Assembly: GCA_023014485.1 (NCBI GenBank)
Contig: JAJOZX010000880.1
Span: 381,501 to 445,500 of the forward strand
DNA length: 64,000 nt
Direction: 5' to 3'
DNA from: Bathynomus jamesi
Lineage: Eukaryota > Arthropoda > Malacostraca > Isopoda > Cirolanidae
Position 1 is the first letter of the stretch. Each line of letters opens with the position of its first letter. Below are positions 22,398 to 33,426 of the stretch, in pieces. A program made the translations under genes and the position numbers. Below the pieces are notes generated by a model. It was not told where the DNA came from. It worked only from the letters and a program-made list of their open reading frames with translations, and made no database searches.

Positions 22398-23756
22398 TAG
22401 GGTGGGGCACGGGAACCAAGTGTTTTTGGAATAATCAGGAAAATTATATTTATTTTTGTAAAGAAAATATATTGGTAGAACAACATTCGTAAGAACATAG
22501 CATTTCATGTCATAATAATCATGTACCGAAAATTATATCTGGCATATGATGTCCTTGGCCGTCGACGCATTGTTGAAGGCGTTTACGAAAATTGGCCTCC
22601 ACTCTTCCCAGCAGGTCTCTGTTGATTTGGATGATTTGTTGACGGATCGCTTCCTTCAATGCATCTAATGTACGGGGCTTGTCCTCGTAGACACGTGACT
22701 TGAGGTACCCCCATAGAAAGAAGTCACATGTGGACAAGTCAGGGGACCGAGGGGCCATGCAATGTCACCAAATCTCGAAATGAGATGGTTGGGAAACAGG
22801 GGGCGAAGAACAGCCATTGACGCTCTGGCGGTGTGTGGCGTGGCCCCATCTTGCTGAAACCACAAATGTCGACGAGCAATACGCCTTCTTCGTAACTCAG
22901 GGATGAAAAAGGTGTTCACCATCTCAATGTAACGCCCAGATGTTATGGTAACGGTAACCCCATTTTGTTCGAAGAAATAGGGACCGATGACGCCAAACTT
23001 TCCCACCGCGCACCAAACTGTAACCTTAGGGCTATGCAGCGGTTTTTCATGGAGTTGTCGCGGATTTTCAGCAGCCCAATACCGACAGTTTTGATTGTTG
23101 ACGGCCCCATTAAGGTGGAAATGGGCTTCATCACTCATTACCACCATCATGTTTTCATTCTGCTCATAAAGTGCAAGCATTTCCTGTGCAAAATTCAGTC
23201 GTTGGGGGCAATCGTTTACATTCAATTCCTGCACCATCGCTAACTTGTATGGGTGAAAATGTAATTCTTCATGCAAAATCCGTCTAACAGTACGATTGCT
23301 GATTCCGAGTGCAGCTGAATGTCTCCGAGCAGAGCGGCCTGGGCTTTGCAACATCGCTTGTCTGACCCTTTCAACGTTCTCTGGAGTACGCACAGTGCGT
23401 TGCGGCCCCTTCGGTTTTGTTTTCATTATTGAGCCTCCTGTTCGAAGATTGTTAACCCAACGTAAGATTGTGTCACGAGCGGGAACAGAGTCATTTCGAT
23501 GAATGTTGAATCTGCGGCGAAACGCACGCTGAACTGCTGTCACTGACTCGCCACTCCTAACAAAATGATCATACGCGAACATGCGGTGTTCTAACGTCCA
23601 CTGCTCCATGATGGCACCTGAAAGATAAAGGTGAGTGTTGTTAAAGTTAAATGCTATGAACCCAGGAATGGAATGCTACCTACCGCACGCCCCTCCCATT
23701 CCTAATGGCCGATTACTAGCTATTCAAAAAACACTTGATTCCCGTGCCCCACCCTG
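22398..23756 (-). mobile_element. Near-intact CAGGGTG-type mariner (1359 bp), DD41D spacing
   Basis: Inverted ends AGGGTGGGGCACGGGAA and their complement are flanked by TA (22396-22397 and 23757-23758). The first base of the left end is T instead of C. One transposase gene runs right to left. Length, ends and gene fit a full element of a mariner-related family; the 41-residue spacing between the last two catalytic Asp matches what is known for the rosa (DD41D) group. Confidence 0.9.
22519..23609 (-). pseudogene. DD41D mariner-type transposase, one frameshift
   Basis: ATG 23607-23609 opens a frame with an N-terminal HTH region (MFAYDHFVRSGESVTAVQRA), a second HTH (RSARRHSAALGISNRTVRRI), the first catalytic Asp in VMSDEAHFHL, and the second in FQQDGATPHTA. 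The third, CDFFLWGYLK, is in the next frame. A single missing base in a G/C run near 22751-22756 separates them. With that one base the protein would have about 363 residues, ending MPDIIFGT. This is the least decayed autonomous-type transposase in the window and suggests recent activity. Confidence 0.92.
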
Positions 23757-23769
23757 TATATATATATAT

Positions 23770-24080
23770 TTTAACTGCAAACACGCAGTATAATTAACGT
23801 GAAGAACGACGCTTGTATAGAAGAATATTCCGCGCAAGATGAGGAGGGAGAACGAAACAAATTAAAAAATGAGGTAACCACCCGGGAATCGAACCCGGGA
23901 TCTTCCGATTGCCGGTCAGATATGATAACCATTACACCATGGGCCTCACTCGATCAAATGCCATAATTCTCCTACATACCTCATTTTTTAATTTGTTTCG
24001 TTCTCCCTCCTCATCTTGCGCAGAGCATTCTTCTATACAAGCGTCGTTCTTTACGTTAATTATACTGCGTGTTTGCAGTT
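23770..24080. repeat. SINE S3 inside a palindrome
   Basis: The tail AACTGCAAACACGCAG...CAAGATGAGGAGGG appears at 23773-23880 and again as reverse complement at 23968-24080. The tRNA-like head (minus: GGCCCATGGTGTAATGG, GGGTTCGATTCCCGGG) occupies the middle. So one tRNA-like head is flanked by inverted tails, a hairpin of about 105-bp arms. Confidence 0.8.
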
Positions 24081-24313
24081 AAAATGTATATAATGTACGG
24101 CATGCGGGAGGTGCCCCCTTGGGGCATTGGTTTCTGCGCGTATGTAGGAGAATTACAGCATTTGATCGAGTGAGGCCCATGGTGTAATGGTTATCATATC
24201 TGACCGGCAATCGGAAGATCCTGGGTTCGATTCCAGGGTGGTTACCTCATTTGTTTCGTTCTCCCTCCTCATCTTGCGCGGAATATTCTTCTATACAAGC
24301 GTCGTTCTTTACG

Positions 24314-24316
<3 letters not shown>
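24081..24316 (+). repeat. SINE S3, plus-strand copy
   Basis: The 5' leader GGCATTGGTTTCTGCGC, box A (CATGGTGTAATGGTTATC), box B (GGGTTCGATTCCAGG) and the tail TTCGTTCTCCCTCCTCATC precede a (TA)n tract. It lies head to tail with the palindromic copy just upstream. Confidence 0.8.

Positions 24317-24351
<35 letters not shown>
24317..24351. repeat. (TA)n microsatellite
   Basis: TA tract between the SINE tail and the hAT element. Confidence 0.9.
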
Positions 24352-24355
<4 letters not shown>

Positions 24356-24357
<2 letters not shown>

Positions 24358-25185
24358 AAGGTGGGCACCCGGGCCTCAAAAAGGACCGACGGTCCCGGTC
24401 CTTGCCTCAAACTGGACCGACGGTCCCGGTCACGGTTCTTTCTGAAGATACTGTAGGACCTAGGAACGACTCGGTCCTCGGTCCTTATATATAATATATG
24501 TGAAAAATTTGATTAAAATGAAAAATGAAATTAAAGACACCGGAAATCTTTAATTTTATTAACGTAAATTATAATTAATACAATACATAAATGATGAAAA
24601 AAAGTTAAGTTAAATGCTTGAGTTTCCCTTCAAGAAGACTAGCATTTCAAAATGGCTGTCACTGAGCCCTGACCTTTTCGGCTTGAGGACGTCCTTCCCC
24701 AAAGAGAAGAGCCTCTCCACGGCGGCACTGGATGGGATAGGCGTGTTAAACTTGATGAACACAGCAAGCACTTGTACTCCAGGTTCTGCTCACCCTTGGG
24801 GCCCAGGTATTCAAAGTATTTGTCCAGGTACGGCCAGGGATTGCCGGGTTCAGTTCTTCCGCTAGGAGCTCCAGTTGCTTGACTTGAAGTTGAAGCACTA
24901 ACATCAGTAGATTCTTCGTCTCCTCCAGGTGTTGAAACAAGTTTCAGTTCAGTCTCAGTCTCTTTCTGAGTCTTCTGGAGGAAACGATCCATCTTCTTTA
25001 GAACTTCAAATAATCACTAAACACACTAAAATCACTAAAAAGACCGTCCGGAATTGCTTAAAAATGGACCGTCGCTCCTCATTTCGGTCCTCACTGAGAA
25101 AAGGACCGACTTTCCCGCTCACGGTCCTTAAAAAGGACCGAGTTCCTGGAGTTCGGTCCTTTTGGAACTCAGTCCTGCCCACCTT

Positions 25186-25187
<2 letters not shown>
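24356..25187 (-). mobile_element. Internally deleted hAT element (832 bp)
   Basis: Inverted ends CAAAGGTGGGCA and TGCCCACCTTTG delimit it. The subterminal regions carry many GGACCG words on both sides, the usual clustered subterminal repeats of hAT elements. It sits between TA tracts, so the 8-bp target duplication cannot be read with certainty. Confidence 0.88.
24610..24992 (-). pseudogene. hAT transposase: BED finger fused to hATC end by deletion
   Basis: The frame from ATG 24992 encodes an acidic start, then PWPYLDKYFEYLGP and EYKCLLC, the beginning of a BED-type zinc finger. The sequence then jumps, with a frame change near 24765, to the extreme C-terminus: FNTPIPSSAAVERLFS, the diagnostic hATC dimerisation motif, followed by KRSGLSDSHFEML and a stop at 24610. 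The catalytic RNase H-like core is absent. The rearranged product cannot catalyse transposition but still holds a DNA-binding and a dimerisation piece. Confidence 0.85.

Positions 25188-25231
<44 letters not shown>
25188..25231. repeat. (TA)n microsatellite
   Basis: TA tract immediately at the right end of the hAT element. Confidence 0.9.
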
Positions 25232-25234
<3 letters not shown>

Positions 25235-25456
25235 AAGGTCGTACTGGAAGAAAGTCGAACTACAGTACTATTTAGTGCCCGGTTAGGCTACTTTTCTAGC
25301 CATTAGACGTGCAATTGGTTAGGTTAGGAATATGTAAGTTCTGCTAAATTTTAAAGTTATGAATTAAATACACTGCAATGTGGAAGTCGAAGTGGAATGT
25401 AGTAGAATGGAACTAAGTCGAATTGAACCTTATTTAAGTTCGCCCTAACTCATGTA

Positions 25457-25889
25457 GGGTGACAATAAAAATCGAAAGTTGGAGTTTTTTATTGGCCATT
25501 TGTTCAATGCTGCTACTACATGAGAAAACAATGTACTGTAAATATTAGGTCATTCAGATAATATTTAAGGGTGTCTCAAGTGAGGTAAATAATTCTCCTT
25601 ATTCATTAATTTTTTTTTAATTACTTATTACGATTGGAGTACGCTTGCATTTAAACTTTATGAACTAAAACTAACGTTTATTGACATTAATTAAAAAAAA
25701 TATTAATTTATTTTTACTAGGTAATGAACAATTAATTTGTGTTATAAGGAGAATTATTTACCTCACTTGAGACACCCTTAAATATTATCTGAATGACCTA
25801 ATATTTACAGTACATTGTTTTCTCATGTAGTAGCAGCATTGAACAAATGGCCAATAAAAAACTCCAACTTTCGATTTTTATTGTCACCC
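25457..25889. mobile_element. Palindromic MITE P2 (433 bp), GGGTGACAATAAAA ends
   Basis: Arms 25457-25607 and about 25742-25889 are near-perfect reverse complements of about 150 bp, flanked by TA (25455-25456 and 25890-25891). The loop is an AT-rich stretch of about 130 bp with no coding frame. Ends of the AGGGTG type place it with the other mariner-class elements. Confidence 0.88.
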
Positions 25890-25891
25890 TA

Positions 25892-25927
<36 letters not shown>

Positions 25928-26029
25928 CAAATATTTTAATCCAATTTGAAAGATATCTGAAAAATGCGACGCAGTTTTATTTATTCGTAACTTAATAATA
26001 ATATTTCATTATTACTTCTACTAAGAAAT

Positions 26030-26345
26030 GTTGAACCCTAAATGAAAGCCATTATCTTCTATTTTATGTCTCCCCTTTGCAGCCAATCAGCTGCACCGAT
26101 TTCAATCAATTTATTAATAGTATTTTGGGTGATGTTTTCCCCCAACTTTGTTCTATCGCTTCCCTGCAATCAACGTTCTCTTGTGGAATGCCACAGTGAT
26201 CACCACATGATTCAATGCTTTAATGAACTGTTGCAATATTACCAGAAATGGATGTCTCACCACAGAAGCTTGCTTCGGAGCTACAAATAAATGGCAAATG
26301 CAAATTGCTTCTGTGGTACGAGGCATTTCAACCCACTTTGTTTGA
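26030..26345. other. Unassigned stretch
   Basis: An 82-codon plus frame (26042-26290) has no recognisable motif. It is flanked by repeats on both sides and is not called as a gene. Confidence 0.35.
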
Positions 26346-26346
26346 T

Positions 26347-26552
26347 AGGGTTGTTTAACCTCTTTCGCAACATCTAAGGTCGTATAATGGAGGGGGACCT
26401 ACAGTTTTACGCGGGGTTCAAACCACGAGTCGCTACATAATCTGGACGCAGAGACGATTTCCCATCCAACTACTACCCAGACCCAATGTCGCTTAACTTC
26501 GCTGATCGAACGGGAAGCTGTGTTACGACATTGACCACAACGTAGCCACCTC
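26347..26552 (-). repeat. 5S rRNA-derived SINE (S2), minus-strand copy
   Basis: On the minus strand: CGTTCGATCAGCGAAGTTAA (5S box A region, almost identical to 5S), TTGGGTCTGGGTAGTAG and TTGGATGGGAAATCG. The S2 tail ends AGATGTTGCGAAAGAGG then AACAACCC. Confidence 0.85.
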
Positions 26553-26596
26553 CCTTTTTTTATGAAAGGGATTTGAATTGGCATCGTGTCGCGCAA

Positions 26597-26633
<37 letters not shown>

Positions 26634-27638
26634 GCGTGTGTGCGCGTGCAACCTGTTCGACTTTTATGATAATACATATATGCAAGTAAAATATTTATAA
26701 TTAATTTTATTGTATCACTAATATAAATGATGACGTTATTGCATTGGTGTGTGCGCGCAGGAAGGTGTTTTTTTACAGTCACACAAATATAAAAATAAAC
26801 ACGACACTGTGTAAAATTTGTATAATTTCAGTAAATATAAACAAGTCCTGAGGATTATGTTCTTTTACTTCAGTATGAACATCTGTTTCGTGGCTTTCTA
26901 GGCGAACGATCATTGCAGCTTATTAAAACAAACGATAAAAGATAATTAAGTCCCGTGCGCTTCAGAACCTTCCTTTTTTTTTTGTTAATCATCATTAGTT
27001 TTGCAAATACGCACTTCAGTTAATTCTTAAATATAATGTTTTATTTGAAGGCATATGTGTAATTAGAGTTGCGTCATGGTCATATCTTTCTACTGTTTTC
27101 GGTTGGATTAGCAAAATTAAACCATTTCGATTCTGTTGAAACGCTGGGTGAGTGGTCGTTCTTTCATTCATACGCTTTAGTGGCCCGTGTTTTGGATTCG
27201 AAGTTAAGCCGTAGATCCCCTTGTCATATGATCTTGACTCTTAGGACGGAGGATACATCACGTAAATAACGGCAATGCGCGCACCATTTCTATGTAATTA
27301 CTATATATTTTATTTTGAATAAACTGAAACATAAAGTATTAATATTTGAAGCAATAACACAATATGTTCTTTCTTTTGTTGTTTTTCAATTTTCCAAAAA
27401 CACCTTTTGTTCACCTTTTATGTTCAAATGCTCACTCTATCGTAACATTTCGAGCAGATGTACAAACACTTCATCTTACAAAGGTTCTTACTGATAGAAA
27501 ATTGAAGTTCGATTTCATCAGATCCTTTGCTCTCACTGGCCTCAAAAATTGACAAGTATGATTCAGTGCAATGAAGTGAAGCGAACATCCGTGAGTTCTA
27601 CCATATGGAATTTAAATAAACAGGTTTGTCTTATACGC
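26553..27638. other. Unassigned stretch with one (TA)n tract
   Basis: A TA tract lies at 26601-26630. Small frames at 27069-27269 and 27364-27552 have no recognisable motif. Confidence 0.4.
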
Positions 27639-27812
27639 GAGCGCCCAGTAGCTCAGTGGTTACGTTGTCAAGTTTTAGGTAGAAGGATCCGAGTTCGCTC
27701 CCAATCGGGCTGGGTTGGGCGAGTCACTCGCCCTGTTTCTACTCGGGCTCGAGTGACCCTCGTGGCACACTGAACTCCACGTGGTTGAGGAAACGAGCTT
27801 CCTGCGCATGTT
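27639..27812 (+). repeat. tRNA-derived SINE (family S4)
   Basis: GCGCCCAGTAGCTCAGTGG (box A), GATCCGAGTTCGCTCC (box B), then GTCACTCGCCCTGTTTCTAC and GAAACGAGCTTCC. The same head and tail occur at 44406-44530 in reverse with a clear target duplication. Confidence 0.75.
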
Positions 27813-28190
27813 ACCTTTACCCGTTTTGTACGTTCCAAGTACTTTCTTCTTGATGGGTATTTTGCGTTTATCGGGCGAATTTTTTTTTTAAATACATTTC
27901 ACTTTAAAAGATTTGTACTTTTTTATTAACTAAAATAAAAGCATGGATAATTAGTACCCTAGTGTAAAACATGCGCTCTGTGATGTCCTCTCAGCTCATT
28001 AAATCTTTGCACACAAAGAACAAAATTTTGCAGTACTCCGGATTTTTTTTTTTTTTTAAGCATCTAACACTTTGGAAGGTTTGCACTTTTTATCAACCGA
28101 AATAAGAACCAGAATATATATATATATATATTTTTTAATTTGTACGATATTATATTACAATCATTTTGCATTAGGAGTTGTATTGCCTAA
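27813..28190. other. Unassigned stretch
   Basis: AT-rich, with T-runs near 27880 and 28050 and a short TA tract at 28113-28131. No gene or repeat family recognised. Confidence 0.35.
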
Positions 28191-28229
28191 GCCAGACCTC
28201 GCACTAGTAATGAGGCACTTCACTTCTTA

Positions 28230-28430
28230 CACGATAACGATACTTTCGACGGAAGACTCCTCCCCAACAGATATCCTGCGGTTTATGATAAAGGAATATC
28301 ATGGTCACCAACATCACCAGATCTAAACCCGTGTGACTTTTATATGTGGGGTTATTTAAAAATCGGTGTTTACACAGAATCCACGCACACTAGAACAATT
28401 GAAAGCATGAACTGAACAAAACATTTCTCG
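28230..28430 (+). pseudogene. Mariner-type transposase C-terminal fragment
   Basis: The plus frame reads LPNRYPAVYDKGISW, then SPTSPDLNPCDFYMWGYLK, holding the third catalytic Asp of CAGGGTG-type mariner transposases, followed by VYTESTHTRTIES. The first two catalytic Asp regions are missing. It is older than the element at 22398. Confidence 0.75.
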
Positions 28431-28492
28431 GATTTCAACAGATAATCGCTGGTTGTCTTCTATCTCAACCAACAGACCTACTCTCAAGAACA

Positions 28493-29334
28493 CTACCAAG
28501 AATTGTCGCTACTTCCCTTCGGTCTCGTATGATTCACTCGACAACAACGTACCATGACATCGAGTGGGAAGTAATCATGGAAGGTGGTAACTTCCACGTG
28601 AAAGAGGATAAAGAGCGTGACAAGTGGAAGCGAGTATGCTAGCAAGTAATATGAACTAGTGATGTACTATGTCACATCCGCATCCGCATAAAATTGAACA
28701 GCCGCACCTGCGGGATTCAAATGTGTACTATTTACTAAATTGCTATTTCAGAAGCACAATTTGCCCCTCATTCAGTTCAAATATTGAAACTTGTGCAGCC
28801 TTCATTTGATTTTTAATGTAAGTGGCAATGTGTGTTGTGTATTTGTATAATTAATTGTTCATGCTACAGTACATAACAATGTCATAAGCACACTACTTTC
28901 CAAAGAGTGGTGGTTGAGGAAAGTGGTTGGTAGGATGCAAGACGAGTTGGGTTCCCGTCCCGCATTCTGGTAACACACATTTGTACGGCGAAAACTCGTC
29001 CAAAAAGAGAAGTGTGTACGTAAAAAAAATTCTAAATACAAAATAATAATATCTAATATTATCGAATATCTAATATTATCTAATATTTATAACTAGCCAA
29101 AAATCGAAAGTCAGTTTAAATTCATACTTAATTTATTAATTATCATATCAAGCTGGCAAATGTATGCATGAACATCCGCATCTGCACGGATGTCAAAGTT
29201 TGGCATCCGCGGATGTCTGAAATCTTACATCCGATACATCACTAATATGAACATTGGGAATATTTCTTGCAGCTTAGGAGGTGGATGGTACGTTGTTGTT
29301 GAGTGACGAAGGAAAGTAGCGACAATTCTTGGTA
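28493..29334. mobile_element. Small inverted-repeat element split by a hAT insertion
   Basis: CTACCAAGAATTGTCGCTAC... (28493-28554) is the reverse complement of 29284-29334 with some changes. Subtracting the nested hAT (28657-29244 plus one target copy) leaves an element of about 250 bp. No coding sequence is recognised. Confidence 0.65.
28657..29244. mobile_element. Non-autonomous hAT element (588 bp), perfect 8-bp duplication
   Basis: Ends TAGTGATGTA and TACATCACTA are flanked on both sides by ATATGAAC (28649-28656 and 29245-29252), an exact 8-bp target duplication. CATCCGCATCCGC and GCATCCGCGGATG words cluster near both ends as hAT subterminal repeats. There is no transposase frame. Confidence 0.93.
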
Positions 29335-30475
29335 CTTATCGCGAAAGAGAGAGAATTACTTCTCATTCGGTGTCAGCAATTGAGAAGGCACAAAGTGAAA
29401 AATTAACATTTGAGAAAGAATAATTACTTACATTCACGATAAAGGTGCCAAATAAGAGTGCCTATTTTTCATAACCTAACTGGACTTAACCTAACCTGAA
29501 CCGAAGTTGGAAAGCCGTTAATGAAAATGAGAATGGTATGAAATGAGAAGATACCATTTGAGAAATGCCTCTTCCAAGATTTTCGTTCTTGGGCGAGGAA
29601 TAAAATGGGAATGACAGTGGGATACCGCCCGCACCCACTTCCCCGCAATCTTTCCTCAGCACACGCACAATCTGTCCGAGCAAGTAATCCATTTCTGTTG
29701 ACAACAGACGCTGTTACTTGGTTACTTTAAAATAAAATTAATTTCTAGAACTCATTTCTAACGAATATTTCACTCCAACTAAATGACTTCCACCTTCTTT
29801 CTTTATAGAACATGTCTTGGTATAGCTAGGGGCACCTCACCAGAGAAGAGGGAGAAGCCAATTAGTAGTTCTAAATATCGGGTGACTCTTCAGGGCGATG
29901 GAGGGTGGGTCGGCGATCCGTCTGTCCACTGGCACAAACAAGGCCAGTGTTTTCGAGAGTTGAATATCATTGCGTGGGGGTTTCATATGAACCAGAGATG
30001 AGAAGATGCAAAAGTTCAGGAGACCGTCATTCTCGTGAGAATGAGTGAGAACTGGCTCCGAAACGGGCAAATTTTGATAGCAAAGCTCACCTTTACCATC
30101 CACCGAGCCAGATTGTAGAATCCGGCAGCCGTGAAACTTGTACCGCTCGGAGGAATTCTGCCAAGGGAAGAAGGTTTAATGTTAAGAATCCGTGGTAGTT
30201 ATCTCGAGGTTGGACTTCAGTTTTGGAGAAGAGCTATAGTAAAAGAAGTGGCTATTTTCTTCAGATTGAACAGCAGAGATGATGACAGCCTCTCATCATA
30301 TTAGCAGTCTGACCAATCGATGAAACTCCATCGCTCCCGGAATCGGGCCACACATGATCTTCAGCACATCAACAATGACGACAGACAAGGTATGGCAGAT
30401 TCTTGCCCAATTTTCAGTCAAGGTGCACGCTCCTCTTTGTTTGCTAGTGTTGCTGGCTAGGGTACCGAAGCACAA
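29335..30475. other. Unassigned stretch
   Basis: Two short frames (29783-30001 plus and 29837-30103 minus) overlap each other and have no known motif. Nothing supports a gene. Confidence 0.4.
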
Positions 30476-30757
30476 AACTGGTTTTGCTTCCTCCCGAATT
30501 GTTCATTCTGACGAAGGTCAAGCGTGTCACTCCACCTTAGACCTAGTTTAACGTGGAATCCGAAATATGCCCTACCAGCAGCCCAGCATCTTAATCACTA
30601 GGCTACCCAGAGTACTCATTTATCTACCAACCAATTTTTGTGTGGAAGGATAAACAGCTGGGTTTTGCTGCGCGCCGGCTGCCGTCACCGGGTCTCAATC
30701 CCGTGGCCGATGAATTCGTAGTCATTGATGCTAGCCACTGAACTACCGAGGAGCACG
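30476..30757 (-). repeat. SINE S1, minus-strand copy
   Basis: The whole S1 order is present in reverse: tail (CCCGAATTGTTCATTCTGAC), second unit, linker, then first unit with box B (GGGTCTCAATCCC on the plus strand) and box A. Confidence 0.8.
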
Positions 30758-30842
30758 TGCCGATGATTTTGTATGGCAGATTCCACCCGTAGGTTGCACC
30801 ACTATAAACATAGTCTTTCCTGTTCCAGAAGGAAAAGGGTTG

Positions 30843-31005
30843 GTAAGTTGCAAGTCGTGGGGTCGAGACCCAGCTTGGACTCTTATTTCAGATTTTTTTT
30901 TGACGGGCCGTGGTTCGGATTACGTGGTTAAATTGTAGATCCAAGGTGAGGCGACAAGCCTGACCTTCGTCGGAAAGAACAATTTGGTTGGGAGCGAAAA
31001 CCGGG
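30843..31005 (+). repeat. SINE S1 right-half fragment
   Basis: Starts in the long-variable-arm form of the second unit (AAGTCGTGGGGTCGAGACCC) and continues to the tail CCTGACCTTCGTCGGAAAGA. Confidence 0.65.
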
Positions 31006-31446
31006 GTATCTCCCATATGCATTTAAAAATAGTAAGAAATGTTTGTAGCGTGTTTTTAACGATTCTAATATAAGTGTGTTTAATAATAAATTAGAAACCT
31101 ATTGTATGGATTCACTAAGTATTAAATTTAAAAGTTTGTATGTTTGCTATTTCCTCGTTTTAAAAAAGGTAATAATAATAATTTACGCCATATTTCCACT
31201 TACACAACTTTCTAATGGTTTTTATGCTGGAAGATTTCGGAGTAACCGAGGCAAATAGAGAATTTTAGCCGCATTAGACTATGATGAGTCACTATCGAGA
31301 CTCATTTACAGTGATGCGGACACTATTATATCGGTTTTATTCTTAAATCAGTGTTCTACAACCACTCTGTAGTCGGTGGCTGCGTCGAGTCTGGAGGTCT
31401 GGTGCTGGTGTGTATGAGAAACCGATACATTGAGAAAAAATAAACT

Positions 31447-32200
31447 GCAACAGCTCTCCACTCCCCCCGAAAAAGTTTCAAATGTCATTAAACCACCGAC
31501 TTTTTATGAGGCCTGGTGCAGTGGACATTCAGCCAGTCATTGCCGGAGAGGAGGGGTTGAAGCATAAAATCTTCCGTGTAATGATTTCCGCAGAAACGGG
31601 TTTTTTTCTCTCCTGACATAGTATCAGTCTTGAACCGAATGTAGTTGTTCGACGGGAAAAACGACCTACATAATCGATGCAACAGCACGAAGTTGTGGTC
31701 ACAATATCGGAGAGCTTTTCCCGTCAGTTAGCTCGGTGAGACGAGCAAGGGCAGAGTCCAGAATCGAAGTCGGATTGGGTTAAGAGGAACGTAATAGCAA
31801 AAACTCCTCTCCTTGTCGAGAGGTGGGATGGGATAGCTTCTGCTTTCCGTTATTGGGTTAACTATGGAGAAAATAGAGACTCGCAACCTTGGTCTTTGGC
31901 ATAAAGCTCAAAAGCCTCCTTGTTGGTTGTTAGGTTAGGTCAGGTCAGGTCTCTTGTTGTTCCAGCAATTATGTAGGTGGTTTTCCCATCGGACAACTTC
32001 GTTCGGTCCAGGGCTGATACCATGTCAGGTGCGCGCGCTTCTGCGAAAAACATTACATGAAATTTTTATGCTTCAACTCCACTCAGGTAGGGACTGCCTT
32101 CCTTCACACGAACGTCCAATGCACCAGGTCTCATACAAAGCTAGTGGCTTAATGGCACATTTGAAACTTTTTCCCAAAAGGGAGAGAGAGACTGTTGCAC
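31447..32200. repeat. Diverged inverted-repeat pair, about 240-bp arms
   Basis: Bases 31447-31690 read on the minus strand and 31954-32200 on the plus strand share a series of blocks (CTACATAATCG/AATTATGTAGG, GGCCTGGTGCA/TGCACCAGGTC, AAAAAGTTTCAAATG/CATTTGAAACTTTTT). The arms are clearly older than those of the mariner palindromes. A small foldback element is the likely origin. Confidence 0.6.
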
Positions 32201-32595
32201 ATCCAATCTAAAAATCTCTATGCAGTCACCCACCGTAGAAGCAGAGGGGTTGCAAAATACAGTTTTAGAAATAAAACGCATATGTCTAAATACTGTAAAA
32301 GTTTCGATAGCGATTCATCAGTTAGTAGTGTTAAACGCTTCTTCCAAACCGAGGCTAAATTTCTCTTACTAGCCTCAGGGTTACTCTGTTCTAATTTTTT
32401 TTTATACCGAGAGATCTCGAAGTGGTGCGAGTGGAAATATGGTGATTATTATTACCTTTTCAAAATTCGCAAACAAATTAAATCCATAAAAAAAGTTTCC
32501 AAACAACTTCGACACTAACAAATTGGTAAACATGATTTTAACGACTCCAATATTTGACATTTTTTTTTTAAATGCATATGAGAGAGACTCCGGAT

Positions 32596-32683
32596 TTTGC
32601 TTCTGAAGAAAGTCATGCTTGTCACCTCACCTTGGACCAACGCGTAATCCGAACCACGCCCCATTAAGTCCAGAATTCCCCGT
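32596..32683 (-). repeat. SINE S1 tail fragment
   Basis: The minus strand reads GGGGCGTGGTTCGGATTACG, then a shortened tail and GTGACAAGCATGACTTTCTT. Only the region after box B of the second unit is present. Confidence 0.55.
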
Positions 32684-32752
32684 CTTATGTCATCAGCTAT
32701 GAAAAAAACCATCAATACAGGTTAAAAACGAAAACTTTAATCCATCTTACAG

Positions 32753-32758
32753 TTTATT
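32753..32758 (-). terminator. Candidate poly(A) signal of the Pep-like gene
   Basis: AATAAA on the minus strand, about 670 bp after the stop codon at 33427. It is the first such hexamer on this strand after the stop, and the DNA between is free of recognisable repeats, as expected for a 3' UTR. Confidence 0.5.
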
Positions 32759-33426
32759 GAGAATAACTGCTAATTCATAGTTGCTAGAAAGTAGGATAGA
32801 TAATGCAAGTAAAAAGTGTTAATATTAAAAATTGTAGTTAAAGAAATCGCTTAATTTATAAAAAAAAAAAAAGAACCTAACAAATTAATCCTTTTTATGA
32901 TTATGACTTCACAAAATTTAATCTTACAAACTATAAAAAAAAAAATAAATACAAGTTCACTGAACGACCATTTGGAAAGATTAAATGAATATCAGCTCCT
33001 TTTTCATGAAACGCCAAAACTAAGACAACGGCATATTTCGAACTTAAATCTATAAAACTTGACATCTTAAACTACCAGATTAAATCAATGCATAATCCTA
33101 AAAAATTACGAATATGAACAAACTCGTCAAGACGATCAGTCGACATACGACGTACAGGTTAAGAACTACAAATCTCTCGATGCTAATTGATCATCAAAGT
33201 CAGCTAAAACTTTTGACAGTATGAATGGCGTGTCAAGGACGAGACCTTTGATTTGAAGAACTTAAAAGTCTTCAAGTATTAACTCTAAGTGCGAAAGTTT
33301 CAATTAATAAGGAAACAGGTACACATTGTTTACAATCTATGCACAGCTACGACATGACACGTCATCAAGTCGAAAGCTGCCGTCAAGTAGAGTACCATGA
33401 ATCGTCCACAGTTGACGGTCATTCCC
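32759..33426 (-). other. Probable 3' UTR of the Pep-like gene
   Basis: Repeat-free AT-rich sequence between the stop codon and the candidate poly(A) signal. Confidence 0.5.

Noticed and set aside
22022..22498. 158-codon minus-strand frame next to the possible promoter
   Set aside because: It overlaps the end of the neighbouring mariner element and has low-complexity THSHSHT-type sequence; no family motif and no sign of selection.
23880..23945. A tRNA-Glu/Gln-like gene
   Set aside because: No regular 5-bp anticodon stem with a 7-base loop can be drawn, and several copies share a SINE tail.
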